The notes under the pieces are model-generated. The model worked only from the letters and a program-made list of their open reading frames with translations. It did no database searches and had not been told where the DNA came from. DNA of 64,000 nt from positions 37,884,001-37,948,000 of the forward strand of contig CM060731.1 of the NCBI GenBank assembly GCA_030704615.1. The letters run 5' to 3'. Positions 52,690 to 64,000 of this stretch are shown piece after piece. Made by a program: the position numbers and the translations under genes. The DNA comes from Takakia lepidozioides (Eukaryota; Streptophyta; Takakiopsida; Takakiales; Takakiaceae). Every line of letters begins with the position of its first letter. Position 1 is the first letter of the stretch.

Positions 52690-53831
52690 GGCTAATTTCC
52701 AGTGTCCTTTACATTAAACAACTGTGCGTGGATGCAGATGTAAACATCATACAACCAACAAACCAGCGCTGCTGATCATGGCTCAGCAAACTAAAACAGC
52801 ATGGCAATATTAAAGTTAAGGTAAATAATATCATAGATTTTGTAGTGGGACTCAAGATGTAAGCCCCATATTTGAAACTTGGGATGATCCTTATTTTACT
52901 GCACATTGAAAACAAACTTACAGTCACATAACTCTGTAATAAGGTATATATCTTAAGCTCATTTCAATACTTCCTTTGAAGGATATGTAATTAGTTGCTT
53001 TCACTACTGGTAACTGAACTGCATGGAGAAAAAAAAACAAAACAAAACAACAACAACAACAAAACGGTGGGATTGATCCAAACACATCAAGCCCATTGAC
53101 CATTCCAACAGAAACTGCAGAAACTTCGCATATGCCGATTCGATGGCTAACGTGGCTACTGAGCAGCTACAACCGACAAACCAGAGCTGCTGCTGGTGGC
53201 TCAGCAAAGCGAACGTCGCCATCTTGGTCGGTGTACGCAAACTTGCAGGCTACACCAGAGCTGTCAAAGCAGCGGTGTGTGGCGTTGTACGCAAACTTGC
53301 AGGCTACACCAGGGCTGTCAAAGCAGCGGTGTGTGTCGTTGTACTCAAACTTGCAGGCTACACCAGCTTTCAAAGCAGCGGTGGACATGACAGTACTCTA
53401 AGCATCTCCCTCCCATCGACGTGTCTCATCGCCACCACTATTCGCACGTCTCCTTCGCTACAACGAGATGCATGCGGCTAGAGCGACGCATGCACGGATC
53501 AGTTAATCAACTTCTTTAATCTCAGCATGGTGAGCTGGATGTGCACAATTGTGTGCAAGTTGAAGTGAGACAGAAGTGAGCTAGATGTATCATAGATTTG
53601 ATCAACTTGCAGCTGGTTACAACAGAGCTGTCAAAGCAGCGGTGGACATGACAGTACTGTAAGAATCTCCCTCCCATCGACGTGTTTCATCTCTACACCA
53701 CTATTCACACGTCTCCTTGGCTACAAGGAGATGCATGCCGCTGGAGCGACGTCAGCACGGATCAGTTCAACTTATTTAATTTTAATCCTGTGAGCTGTAT
53801 GTCTATACGTGTGTACAAATTGAAAGAGACA
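52690..53831 (+). repeat. repeat module M2, plus orientation, with three 54-bp tandem units
   Basis: The segment 52730-53160 is the inverse of about 60310-60690, and 53160-53700 is the inverse of about 59790-60310. Within it, at 53232-53393, three units of 54 bp each begin TGTACGCAAACTTGCAGGCT (the third has TGTACTCAAAC). An AC/AAC-rich run at about 53031-53063 precedes the tandem units. A second partial copy of the right end (GTGGACATGACAGTACT, CCCATCGACGTGT) follows at about 53638, a 263-bp direct duplication. Frames across the 54-bp units stay open because 54 is a multiple of three; I do not take them as coding. Confidence 0.7.
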
Positions 53832-55639
53832 GAAGTGAGCTCAATTTCCAGTGTGTGTAGATTGGAAGCAACTCTGGAAATTTGTTTCTGGTACGTAGAT
53901 GTCTCCCATTTTGGTCCAAAGGTTGCATTTTCCTTCCATACTTTCTAGATAAATGTCCATTGTAATTACTGTGTACAGATTGAGGTGAGCTAGATGTCCA
54001 GCAGTGTATCCAGTAGTGTATAGATTGGAAGAAATTTCTAGGATTTGTGCACATAGCCTTTGCTACCTACAACATTATAGATTCACGGTGGAGTTCACAC
54101 GCTAGCTTGGTCTAGATGGACATCACAGTCACCGGCCATCACCGAGCTTTTGACGATATACATTGATTGCGTCTGAGCGCGGCCGGCTACTCACCGTAGC
54201 CAGTCAACCTACATACATTATGAATTCTGCATGACAATTTGGATGACGATTTGAAAAACGTGGACGCTGATCCACAGTATGCGTGCCCGGCTAGTATAGC
54301 CGTGGCAGGCTCATCTTGCTGGATATCTAGTCCATAGTTAAGTTATACTACTTTTATTATACTTATACTTATTATACTTATTATACTTATTAAGTTATAC
54401 TAGTTTTATTATACTTAATACCTATACTTATACAAGGAGGTGCACAATCTTTGTGCTATTGTTAAGTCTATATAGACCACATATCTGTAGATGGGAATGC
54501 ATCCAATATATGGATGCACAGAGTATAGTTGAACCATAGTTGGGAGTTATTCACTCATCTCATCACTCACTTGACCCAGAAAAAAGTCTAATTACAAGTC
54601 ACCTATGTATGCGGAGCTTGGATGCTTCACAACTGACTAAAACTTATCATCGCGTCGTACGTTTTTATAAATTAATATGCCACGACCTAATTAATAGTTC
54701 GGATGTGCTTGCCAGTGCTGAATGCCCTCTTGTTTGATATCGTTGAGGCCTACTTGAGTGTGTGCTGTTGTTGATGTGATACACCCATTCACTTTTCCCT
54801 TGTCTACTCATAACACATAACATAGACTGATGATCACTATTATGACTATGTGAGAGCCCATTTGGCTCTGCCTTCCCTGACCACACAACGCATGTAGAAT
54901 GCCACACTTGTTTAGAAGTGCTGATTGCAACCATCCCCAACGACACTACCACACTGTGTGACAAAATGATTATGTTTATAAGTAGCTCACTAATTTAGCA
55001 CTGGCACTGCAATCAAAGACATGCTGGATGCATTGAGACTGGTTTTCATCAACTAATAAGTTAATTGTAAATATTTATATACGTTAAGTGGAAAATATTT
55101 TAGCTCTCAGGTTTATTTAGTTTCAATTTTTGCAAAACAAATCGCAATTCAATATTAAAAAGGGAACAAAGAAGTCCCCATAGCCAATATTGATTACACT
55201 GAGACATAAAAAAAACAAATAACCAAGGCCAGCAGGCCAACCATCCCACAGATTCCATGCACATTACGTGATCTCAAGTGGTTAGTTTTGAAGCATCTAA
55301 GTACACTTGTTGGTTTGCCTCCATGTCTAGTGACTTGCAAACCAGCCAATATACTTGGATGCAAAATTGAGAATTGAGAAGCAATTGCCAAAAGAACCAT
55401 GAAACAAATATTAATGTCAATTTTTGTTTTTGTTTTTCAAAATTAAAATCAGCTCATATGTACATGAGTCTAAATATCACCATCATCCAATTAAATTTGA
55501 ATTGTGGCCATTGTTACATATGGGAAAATGAAATCTGGGAGAAAACCAACCGTAACAATCTTTCCTGCATCCAAAATTACAATTTGCTCATGCCGTAAAT
55601 CTTCACAATCTACAAACAGTCTCCAAACAGTATCAATTG
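53832..55639. other. AT-rich non-coding region
   Basis: No gene is supported. Between about 54345 and 54435 the word TTATACTTA recurs many times, making an AT-rich simple repeat. The remainder holds only short frames. Words near 55550 (CCTGCATCCAAAA) also occur near 48500, suggesting another low-copy repeat. Confidence 0.5.
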
Positions 55640-56496
55640 GATGTAGCTCACCTCAGTCGTCAATTGAATATTAATTCAGTCAATACCCCTGTCGCTAAAA
55701 TGAATGGGATATGGATCTACCCATGAAATGTATAGAACAAGATAAGCAAATTAGTGTGGCTCCAATAAGCCTGCATGAGACCTGAATCATATCTCATCAT
55801 TCTAGATATAACAGACGTATATAAAATGAGCCTATGATGAGAGTCTGAACAAGTCTAGAGTTAATTCAAACCCACCATCAATATCGCTCCCACAACACAC
55901 TCACCACATCAGGTCTGTGATCCGGATCTTATAATTTGTCCCTGGGAACTCATTCTAGGATGACGAAGCCCTGCCAAAACAATACCAACCATCAAAAGAT
56001 GTTGCATTCTTTTCAGATTTGCCACAACGCCACAACTAGGCCACAACGACTTGCAATATGATCTTTGACAAAAGGGACTGTACAAGCTATTGATTGAACC
56101 ACATAACCATCAACAAGGCAAGCATTTAAGGTCCTGAAGATGTGCCAAAAGCTAAGCATCATTTAGAGGCAGTCTCTGTGTGGTTTAGCCTTCTCCCTTG
56201 TTCCTCGAAGTGATCTATGAGCAACAGGAGCTCATTGTTGGATTATCCACACCTGACCTGTAGGTAGCCGGCAGTTTTACATGGTACCATCTAGTTGGTT
56301 CTAGCAGGTAGCAAGATTACCCTTGAGTTACGATGACATGGAGTTGTGCCTGCAACTCCAACTGTATATATACTCTCGAATTCAATTTCGTGTACACTTA
56401 GTCTGTGATTCTGTAAATGTCAACACTCATCATGCGGGCTGCCCCTACATCAGCCACACCGTACACGTTGGTCGGTTGAGCATTCTCCCTTCTTCC

Positions 56497-56570
56497 TTGT
56501 CCCATAAGCTCTTTGAGCTTTCCGTGGACGTTATAAAGTACCATTCCATTCCATTCCTTGAAGGCAGGAC
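56497..56570 (+). repeat. LINE-C 3' tail, plus orientation
   Basis: TCCCATAAGCTCTTTGAGCT, then TTATAAAGTACCATTCCATT, matches the LINE-C terminus seen in the OB-fold gene in inverse orientation. The terminal array here is CATTC rather than CATTT. No polymerase body is attached. Confidence 0.75.
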
Positions 56571-56859
56571 TGACAAGAGCTGCTGGTCATGAGGGCTTAA
56601 GTCTCGCTGAAGTCATGATATGTGCACCTGGAGGCCGGTGGAACCCCCCTCCTCCCTGTTGAGAATGTGCACCGGTGGTGCCAGATGAAGCTGGGACATT
56701 ACGATTGGAATATTAAAGTCGTGTGGGACACCTCGATAGGACTATCAATGTGCGGCATAAAAGGACAAGCACAGATTCAGATTCACAGTGACAACATTGT
56801 GGAGATCAGGTGCCAAGGGACCATCTACCATAAACAAGTTCTCACAGTTTCTTCAAAAC

Positions 56860-57440
56860 CTACACACACTGGACATCTAGCTCACTTCTGTCTCTATCAA
56901 TTTGTACACAATAATAGACATCCAGCTCACCAGATTGATATTAAATAGATTGAACTGATCCGTGCAGACATCGCTACAGCCGGCGCGCATCTCATTGTAG
57001 CCAAGGAGACAGGCAAATAGTGGTGGAGCGATGAGACACGTCGATGGGAGGGAGATGCTTAGAGTACTGTCATGTCCACCGCTGCTTTGACAGCTCTGTC
57101 GTAGCCTGCCGCAAGTTGCGTAGACACACCGACCAAGATGGCGACTTTCGCTTTGCCGAGCCACGTTCAGCAGCGCTGGTTGTAGCTGCTAGGTAGAGCT
57201 ATTCACGGCACGATTCGCGCCATCGAATCCGCATATGCGAAGTTTCCCAGTCTTGCTTGGCTTCAGTTTCTGATGGAATGTTAAATTTTACATATCCTTA
57301 CAAGAAAGTTTTTTGAATGAGCTTAAGATATATATACCGTAGAGAGTTATATCACTGTAAGTTTGTTTTCAATGTGCAGTAAAGTAAGAATCCATCCAAG
57401 GATTCAATGGGGCTCCCCCCCTAGAAAATCTATGATATTT
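56860..57440 (-). repeat. repeat module M2, minus orientation
   Basis: Inverse copy of about 52830-53830: CACACCGACCAAGATGGCGA, ATGAGACACGTCGATGGGAG and CATGTCCACCGCTGCTTTGA all occur in inverted form in the plus copy. It contains a single, diverged version of the 54-bp unit, against three in the plus copy and two in the copy at 59.8-60.7 kb. It sits at the centre of the large inverted repeat. Confidence 0.75.
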
Positions 57441-59089
57441 ATGAATCTTTATCTTTAAATATGGAGAATTCTACTGTGTTCCTCACTGCTCAGGGTGCCA
57501 GCTACCTGCGCGACTTTTGTTTAACTGGGGCATCTGAAATATTTAGCACATGTTCGATGCACTGAGATTGAAAGAGGTTCTGGTTCCAGCAACTGCCTTA
57601 TAAGGTACACTTATTCACATCATACAGGAGTGGCCTTGAAGAAGCCAAAATGCCTAATTTGATTTCCCGTACAACAACGTTAACCTTAAGGTTCCTCACA
57701 TAGGTTAAGAGGGATGTTAAGACAAGATTTTCCTCCAGACAGTGTCTTATTATAATTACTGGTCTAAAGGTTCACCCATAGAATATGGGGTATAAGCCCA
57801 ACTAGCTAAAACTGGTAAGTTGGTCATAAATTAAATTAAATGAAGCAGAACAGGAAGGTTAGTAGTTTCTCCTGTAGCTAGTCACATAGTGCCAGCTTCT
57901 CTACCCCCATAGTTGCTATTTCTCATTGAGGACACTGGTAGTGAGTATAAGAGAGGGGGTGGAGAAGGGAGGGGGGTGTTCCACCAGGTGCACATGTGAA
58001 TTCAGCCCGCATGACCGACAGCTCTTCTCGCGGCTCTTTGACTTCAAGGAAGAAGGGAGAATGCTCAACTGAACGTTGTGCAGTGCTGATGACGTATAAG
58101 GGCGCATCTCGCGGCTCTTTGACTTCAAGGAAGAAGCTCAATTGAACGGTGTGCAGTGCTGATGACGTATAAGGGCGCACAGCCTGTGTGACGAGACTTT
58201 AAGGAAGAAGGGAGATGGCTACACAGCCACTGTCTATAAATGATGCTTAGTTTTCCATAAATGCTTGCCTTGTTGATGGTTCAATCAATAGCTTGTACAG
58301 TCCCTTTTGTCAAGGATCGCTATAGAATAGCTACTGACAATGTGCTGTCTGGAGATTATGAGTTTTCAGGGACAACTTATAAGAGTCTTATAAGTTGTAG
58401 CTGCAATCTCGTAGTCTCCATTCAGCACATTGACAGACCAGATAATGTGTGGGTTTTGTGGGGGTGATATTGATGGTGGGTTAACTCTAGACTTGTCCAG
58501 ACTCTCACAGGCTCATTTTAGATACGTACAAGATTGTTATAATATCTAAATTAAAATGAATGATATGAGCGAGATCTCATGCAGGTTTATCGGAGCCACA
58601 CTACATTTGCTTATCTTGTTCTAAAGATTTCACCGGTGGATTGACATTTTCCCATTCATTTTCGTGACAGGGATATTCACTGAATTAGAGGGACATTTCA
58701 GTATAACAAATTAGGACCTCTTGCTTGATTGCTGTATCTTTTTGTTTATTGAGGAGTCAGTGCAGGTAACGATGCTAATCACTAGGAAAGCTATCCAGGT
58801 CCAGAAATTAGTTTGTTGGATGTTGAGGGTGTTGTGTGCACCGATATCGGACTCCAGATGAGGTTTAATGATGAGATTCGTCATCTCAGTACAGCTTGAA
58901 CGTCCTTACTCCCCTGACCTGTCTAGCTGGTGAAGGGGCAAGTCTTCTAGTCTTGTTTGTAGAATCTCCTCTCCAGGGTTCCTGCAGGCCTAACAGAGAC
59001 GACAACCGCTTAAGTAAGACACCTTAAGACAACAACCACCTTAACCCTCTTGGCTCTAGCACATATGCAGCTGACGCTCTCCACTGAGG

Positions 59090-60725
59090 ATGGATCCTCG
59101 GTCCATCGGTAATAAAACTCCCCATCCTACCTCTTTTCCTCATCGGTCCCGCTTTATGTCCCTGGATATGTATGTGTTGTATGTCAGTCTGCTGGTCTGC
59201 TCTCCTCTGCCTGTCTTCGATCCGGCTGGTCTCCTCTTCTTTATTGTAGTGGTCTTCCCTGGGGCCACTGTACTTAAACTCTCAATCCTAGAATCTATTT
59301 TTCTCATACATCTCTCTATTTGTCCCTAGATCTGTATGTGTATGTAAGTATGCTCTTCCTCTGCCACCTTGCTCAATCCTGCTAGACTCCTCTTCTGTCT
59401 CGGTTTATGTGTATGGATCAGTGAAAGTTGAAAAACTGATTGAACATCTCATGGTAGGTAAAGTTCACCCATCTAAATTAATGGTGGAAGATGAAGAAAA
59501 AAAGACTAACAGCAGGGAGCAGGGTACGTTCGTATGTTCCCTCTTCCAGAACGCCACCGGCCGAGCCTCACGTGTACAGCACTACTACTCATGATTTGAG
59601 GGCATCCACTCATGACAAGGCTGAGGATGAAGATGATCTGCTGGCAGAGGAACCAGGCCATGCAGAAATGTGGAGCCAATGTGGAAATCAGCCCTGAGGA
59701 TGAAGATCAGCTACTGGCAGAAATTTAATGGAGAGGAGCTGGCAGCTAAGCCCAGAGATCATTGAGACTAGCCATGAGGCTGCCATCCGTGCTGACGTCG
59801 CTCCAGCGGCATGCAACTCGTTGTAGCCAAGGAGACGTGCAAATAGTGGTGTAGAGATGAAACACGTCGATGGGAGGGAGATTCTTACAGTACTATCATG
59901 TCCACCACTGCTTTGAAAGCTCTGTTGTAACCAGCTGCAAGTTGATCAAATCTATGATCAATTTTGGACATCTAGCTCACTTCTGTCTCATTCAACTTGC
60001 ACACAATAGTGCACATCCAGCTCACCATACTGAGATTAAATAAGATGATTAACTGATCCGTGCATGCGTCACTCTAGCCGCATGCATCTCGTTGTAGCGA
60101 AGGAGATGTGCAAGGAGACGTGCGAATAGTGGTGGAGCAATGAGACACGTCGATGGGAGGAGATGCTTAGTACTGTCATGTCCACCGCTGCTTTGACAGC
60201 TCTGGTGTAGCATGCAAGTTTGTGACACACCGCTGCTTTGACAGCTCTGGTGTAGCCTGCAAGTTTGCGTACAACGACACACCGACCAAGATGGCGACGT
60301 TGGCTTTGCTGAGCCACGATCATCAGCTCTGGTTTGTCGGTTGTAGCTGCTCAGTAGCCACGATAGCCATCGAATCGGCATATGCGAAGTTTCTGCAGGT
60401 TCTGGTCAATGGGCTTGATGTGCTTGGATCAATCCAACCGTTTTGTTGTTGTTGTTGTTTTTGTTTTGTTTTTTATATCACTGTAATTTTGTTTTCATTG
60501 TGCAGTAAAATAAGGATCCTTCCCAATATTCAATGGGGCTCACATTCGAGTCCCAATACAAAATCTATGATATAATTTACATTTACTTTAATATTTCCAA
60601 GCTGTTTTAGTTTGCTGAGCCATGATCATCTGCGCTGGTTTGTTGGTTGTATGATGTTTGTTACATTTGCATCCAAAGCACAATTGTTTAATGTAAAGGA
60701 TAGTGGAGCTTAGCCTCAACTTAGC
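59090..60725 (-). repeat. modules M1 and M2 joined, minus orientation
   Basis: Positions 59090-59770 match M1 at 50040-50640 in inverse; positions 59770-60725 match M2 at 52690-53700 in inverse. In the plus-strand arrangement M1 and M2 are separated by about 2 kb, here they are adjacent. The 54-bp unit is present about twice (60180-60280, the first shortened). A (GTT)n run at 60443-60475 corresponds to the (AAC)n run at 53040. Confidence 0.75.
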
Positions 60726-60748
60726 ACAATGCACATGTGTTCCTTGTG

Positions 60749-61078
60749 TTGGAGGTACAGTTCGCCGTTAGTTACTAATTAGTAATCTCTGATGTGACTA
60801 GATAGAATGATTAGCTAGACAGGCTACAGCTGTTCTGCATGAACCATGGGTGACTATTGACATGCTGCCTGACAATTGGTGTTTGAACTGCTGATTCAAA
60901 GTGGGCCGCCACCACTATTTTGAGTATATAGGGTGCAGGCTGTCTAAAGTACGATGATGGATGCATAGGTACACACAGAGTGTAGTGTCAAGGGTTAAGC
61001 ATCACGGCGTCTTCACAGTGATCAATAAAAGTACTCTAGCTTACTCCAACTAAGTCTTGTGGTTGTCACTGCTCTAAT
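60749..61078 (+). mobile_element. probable copia LTR with adjacent primer-binding site, plus orientation
   Basis: The sequence starts TGTTGGAGGTACAG, has a TATA-like GTATATAGGGTGCAGG at about 60926, and a poly(A) signal CAATAAAAG at about 61022. It is followed at about 61100 by GGTTATGGGCCCA, which resembles the tRNA-Met-type primer sites found after many plant copia LTRs. The order U3, R, U5 and primer site is plus-strand. The right LTR boundary is not sharp. The sequence that follows is a copia pol in the opposite direction. Confidence 0.45.
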
Positions 61079-61199
61079 ATAGTAGCGTTGTTTTCCTAAA
61101 GGTTATGGGCCCACATTTGCTGAAGCTGTAGGAATTAGTGATGACGTCCAAGGGCATAGAGTGTTGAAATGCTACAAAAACGATTAACAAATAATGCAC

Positions 61200-63038
61200 T
61201 CATATGCAGGAGCTTTGTCTTTTGCTTAAGATCAATCCCCGACCATGGAAATCTCGTAGCATATGGTACTGCACATTGATGTGCTTAGTACGGCGATGAA
61301 ATTCAGGATTCTGCACAAGACGTATAGCACTCTGATTGTCACTGTGCAACACCGTGGGGCTATCCTGCTGATACCCCATGTCCTGAAGAAGTCTACAAAT
61401 CCAAACAACCTCTTTTGCCGTTAAACAGGCTGCAACATACTCTGATTCGGTAGTGGATGATGCTGTACAAGCTTTCTTTCTACTAATCCAAGAAATTGGT
61501 CCATGGTTGAGAAAAATGATGCACCCACTCCGGGACTTCCTGTCATCACTATCTCCAGCATAATCGGCATCTGCGTATGCAGAAAGAGTATTTGATCCTT
61601 CTCCTCCTGTGTAACATAGAGAGTAGTTTGCAGAGCCTCGAAGGTATTTAAAAATACGCTTGACGGCTGTACAATGAATCCGTATAGGATTTTGTGCAAA
61701 CTTTGCAACTGTACTGACTGCATAGGCTATGTCAGGCCTCGATCCAAGCATAGCAAACATCAGGCTACCAACTGCAGCTCGATAGGGAAAATCTTCTTCT
61801 CTCTCTGCAGTATCGTTGTCTCGGGAAAACTGTAAGTGCACATTAGGGTCAGCCGGTGTTGATACAGGATGTGCATCTGTAAAGCCGAACTTGGCTAAAA
61901 TCTTTAGAATGTAGTGTAGTTGATCGATGTAGATCATCCTCAGTTTCCTGTTGCGTGTGATGTGAAGCCCAACGTAACAATCTGCATCTCCTGTTGTTAC
62001 CTCAAAAACTTGGTTCAAATATTCAACCATGTCTATGAGTTCATTTTTGTCTGCTGCACTCCCTAGCCCATCATCTACAAATATTTCTATGACAAGCTTA
62101 GGAGGATTGGGACGATAGTAGATGCATGAATCGGCAGAACTTGCCTATAATCCATATTTCACCATGAAATTATCGAACTTCGTATTCCACGCTCGAGATG
62201 TTTGCTTTAACCCATACAAACTCTTAAGTAACCTGCACACTTTAGTTTCATGGCCAGGTACCAAGAATCCTTCAGGTTGCTCCATGAATATCTCCTCGTT
62301 CAGATCTCCATGCAAGAAAGCAGTCTTTATGTCGAACTGCACCACATCCAAATCATCTGCTGCTATTATGGACAGCAGGGTCCTGATGGAGTCGTACTTT
62401 GCCACGGGGGCAAAAGTCTCGTCATAATCCACCCCATACTGTTGTGAATAACCCTTTGCCACAACACGAGCCTTGAATTTATCAACAGTTCCATCTGACT
62501 TGGATTTGATTTTAAATACCCACTTGCACTTGATAGCAGCTCTCCCTTCCGGTAGGTTTTCCAATTTCCAAGTAGAATTCTTGAGCAGTGACTGGAATTC
62601 GTCATTCATGGCGGCTTGCCATTTCTTCCTCTCCGGAGACATCATGGCTCCCTGGTAAGTCATTGGTTCATCAGGAAGTGGAACAAAATTCGTCATTCCT
62701 GCGAAGGATGGATGATTGCTGATCCAGTCACCATATCTTTGTGGTGGATTTCGAGGTCGACATGCAACTTCTGTACACGCAGCTTCTGTACGTTCTTCGA
62801 CACCTTCCAAGACTACCTCAAGTCCATGTATAGGTACCATCGGTGCTTGCATATTTTCTTCCGCCAATACAATATTGTCAGGTCCAGTAAGAACATGTTC
62901 ATCATGCTCGTCATGCTCACCATGCTCTTCACACATTATCACATGATCATCATGAATCTCTGGTATAATAACACTTGATCCTTCAGCAGCAGACTCTTGT
63001 TCATGTAGTACCTCTGGGATTGACATTTCGTCAAACAA
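61200..63038 (-). pseudogene. copia reverse transcriptase and RNase H with premature stop
   Basis: The frame 63038-62145 has MNDEFQSLLKNSTWKLENLP, KCKWVFKIKSKSDGTVDKFK, VAKGYSQQYGVDYDETFAPV, FDIKTAFLHGDLNEEIFMEQ and RLLKSLYGLKQTSRAWN. A stop at 62145-62147 interrupts it; the frame resumes in register with IFVDDGLGSAADKNEL (catalytic VDD) and continues to RNase H (YADADYAGDSDDRKSRSG, TASSTTESEYVAACLTAKE, HSDNQSAIRLVQNPEFHRRT). The protein stops at SKRQSSCI without the usual copia C-terminus. Confidence 0.87.
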
Positions 63039-63109
63039 GACATCTCTGGTAACTACAATCTTCTTCTGCTCAATGTCCCATAGTCGATACGCCTTTGACT
63101 CTTTGATCT

Positions 63110-63965
63110 AACTTCTGTTCAGTTCCATGAGTATAGCACAGCTCCCAAATACCCTCATACATCTGGCTCTCTCGCACCATGCCTCAAGTGGAGTCATGTT
63201 ATCAAGAATTCTTGTTCCTGTGCGATTCAGCATATACACTGTAGTATGAACAGCTTCTGCCCAAAGCTTAGGGTCTACATTTTCTTAAAGCATCATACAT
63301 TTCACACTCTCCACAATTATTCTATTGTCCTTTTCTACTACACCATTTTGCTCTGGTGTGTAGGGAGCAGTGAGTTCCTGTCGTATCCCATGCTCTTCCA
63401 GAAGTGCTTTGAGTTTGTTTGACATAAACTCTCCACCTCTATCACTTCGTAGCTTCTTTATGTCATTTCCAGTCTCTCTCTTAGACTCTGTAATCAGCTG
63501 CTTGAAAGATTCATACACTTCACTCTTGTGCTTCACACAATATAGCACTCTGTAACTGCTATGATTATCTTTGAAGAGTACGAAGTGTCTTGCTCCTCCT
63601 AGAGAATTGAGGTTCATCGTGCACACGTCAGCATGATAAAACTCTCCCAGTACCTGAGATCTTTGTCTGGTTTGGTTCACCGGAAATGGTTGACGATGAA
63701 TCTTTCCTAACGCACAGCCTTCACAGAAAGGAAGTTGAGACGCTGGATCACTTATCAGCATACCTCCCACTACTTGTGATTTTGCCATTGCTTTAATCAT
63801 CCCTTCACTGATATGTCCCAGGCGGTCATGCCAAACCTTCAAAGAAACTCCTCTTCTCGCCACAGTCAGATTTGCTTCAGTCTCCATAGCCAGATCTGCT
63901 TCACTGTTTGGAACTACTACTTTGACTCGTAGTTTCCAGAGATTTCCTTCCCTGAGTCCTTCCAA
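63110..63965 (-). pseudogene. copia integrase region with premature stop
   Basis: KVWHDRLGHISEGMIKAM and PFCEGCALGKIHRQPFP form the HHCC zinc domain. The integrase core has Asp in HADVCTMN, Asp in LRSDRGGEF and Glu in QNGVVEKDNR. A TAA at 63285-63287 interrupts the frame, which continues in register as ENVDPKLWAEAVHTTVYMLN and MTPLEAWCERA to about 63110. A single point change could explain the stop. The start lies further right, beyond this frame. Confidence 0.85.
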
Positions 63966-64000
63966 GACAAGCGCTCCATGTCCTTCACTTGCAAAAAGCT

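Larger units (their letters stand above)
55640..58740. repeat. large imperfect inverted repeat (foldback-like), arms about 0.6-0.7 kb
   Basis: The left arm, about 55640-56330, is matched in inverted orientation by about 57950-58740. Shared words include CAAATTAGTGTGGCTCC against GGAGCCACACTACATTTG, AAGCCTGCATGAGA against TCTCATGCAGGTTT, AGACTTGTCC in inverse, and GGGACTGTACAAGCTATTGA against TCAATAGCTTGTACAGTCCC. The roughly 1.6-kb centre holds a minus-oriented M2 copy, a LINE-C tail and a GCGGCTCTTTGACTTCAAGG duplication (58030 and 58112). It has no coding capacity that I recognise. Confidence 0.65.
61190..64000 (-). mobile_element. Ty1/copia retrotransposon internal region, decayed, runs off the window
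   Basis: On the minus strand the order is gag-pre-integrase, integrase, reverse transcriptase, RNase H, the copia order. The element enters from the right edge and is truncated at its C-terminus at about 61200. At least two in-frame stops are present (63285-63287 and 62145-62147). There is no LTR in matching orientation at its 3' side. The neighbouring LTR at 60749 points the other way. Confidence 0.85.

Noticed and set aside
53096-53481. Open frames over the 54-bp repeats in four reading frames
   Set aside because: Tandem units with a period divisible by three keep all frames open; the peptides are simple repeats and differ between copies.
59090-59329. 79-codon hydrophobic frame resembling a membrane protein
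   Set aside because: It lies in repeat module M1, and the matching region at 50.0-50.6 kb does not keep the frame.

Overview
The window looks like nuclear DNA of a land plant. The genes recognised are plant families with many short spliced exons bounded by GT..AG: an F-box actin-related protein (ARP8), a trichome-birefringence-like (TBL) PC-esterase, a plant hnRNP H/F-like RNA-binding protein, a conserved plant OB-fold protein and a UPF0548/DUF1990 protein. Introns are loaded with LINEs, SINE-like tRNA-derived repeats, small inverted-repeat elements and Ty1/copia pieces. The protein divergence and several LINE lineages suggest a non-flowering lineage, perhaps a fern, but this is an inference and is not settled by the sequence. 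No bacterial-type genes, CRISPR array or operon is present. Exon models were built by reading frames across splice junctions and comparing with family sequences remembered from Arabidopsis and other plants; no alignment was run.

Layout. 1-1936: short degenerate repeats, a 0.79-kb terminal-inverted-repeat element and the upstream region of ARP8. 1937-12071: ARP8 (+), 11 exons, 476 aa, with two copies of one LINE family lying in opposite orientations in introns 5 and 7, so that they flank exons 6 and 7. 12072-16642: intergenic, with a 0.36-kb MITE-like element and a block also found upstream of ARP8. 16643-20927: TBL gene (+), 4 exons, 490 aa. 20928-25000: SINE, degenerate tandem repeats and a perfect hairpin. 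25003-32270: a near full-length but decayed L1-type LINE on the minus strand, with a mutated reverse transcriptase active site. 34600-35338: hnRNP H/F-like gene (+), whose start appears to be put out of frame by a seven-G run. 36790-44872: 13-exon, 671-aa OB-fold gene (+), with a young 5'-truncated LINE in intron 12. 45887-47211: last three exons of a UPF0548 gene (+). 47212-60750: a gene-poor block of tandem, inverted and nested repeats sharing modules. 60749-64000: a copia LTR plus possible primer-binding site in + orientation, abutting a broken copia pol on the minus strand that runs off the window.

The genes have unrelated housekeeping or cell-wall roles and show no sign of acting as a pathway. 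The most unusual content is the arrangement of repeats: inverted LINEs around ARP8 exons, stacked LINE tails, and the 49-61 kb family of shared, inverted repeat modules. I did not find convincing evidence for a new biological system. The uncharacterised OB-fold gene is the best candidate for new gene biology.
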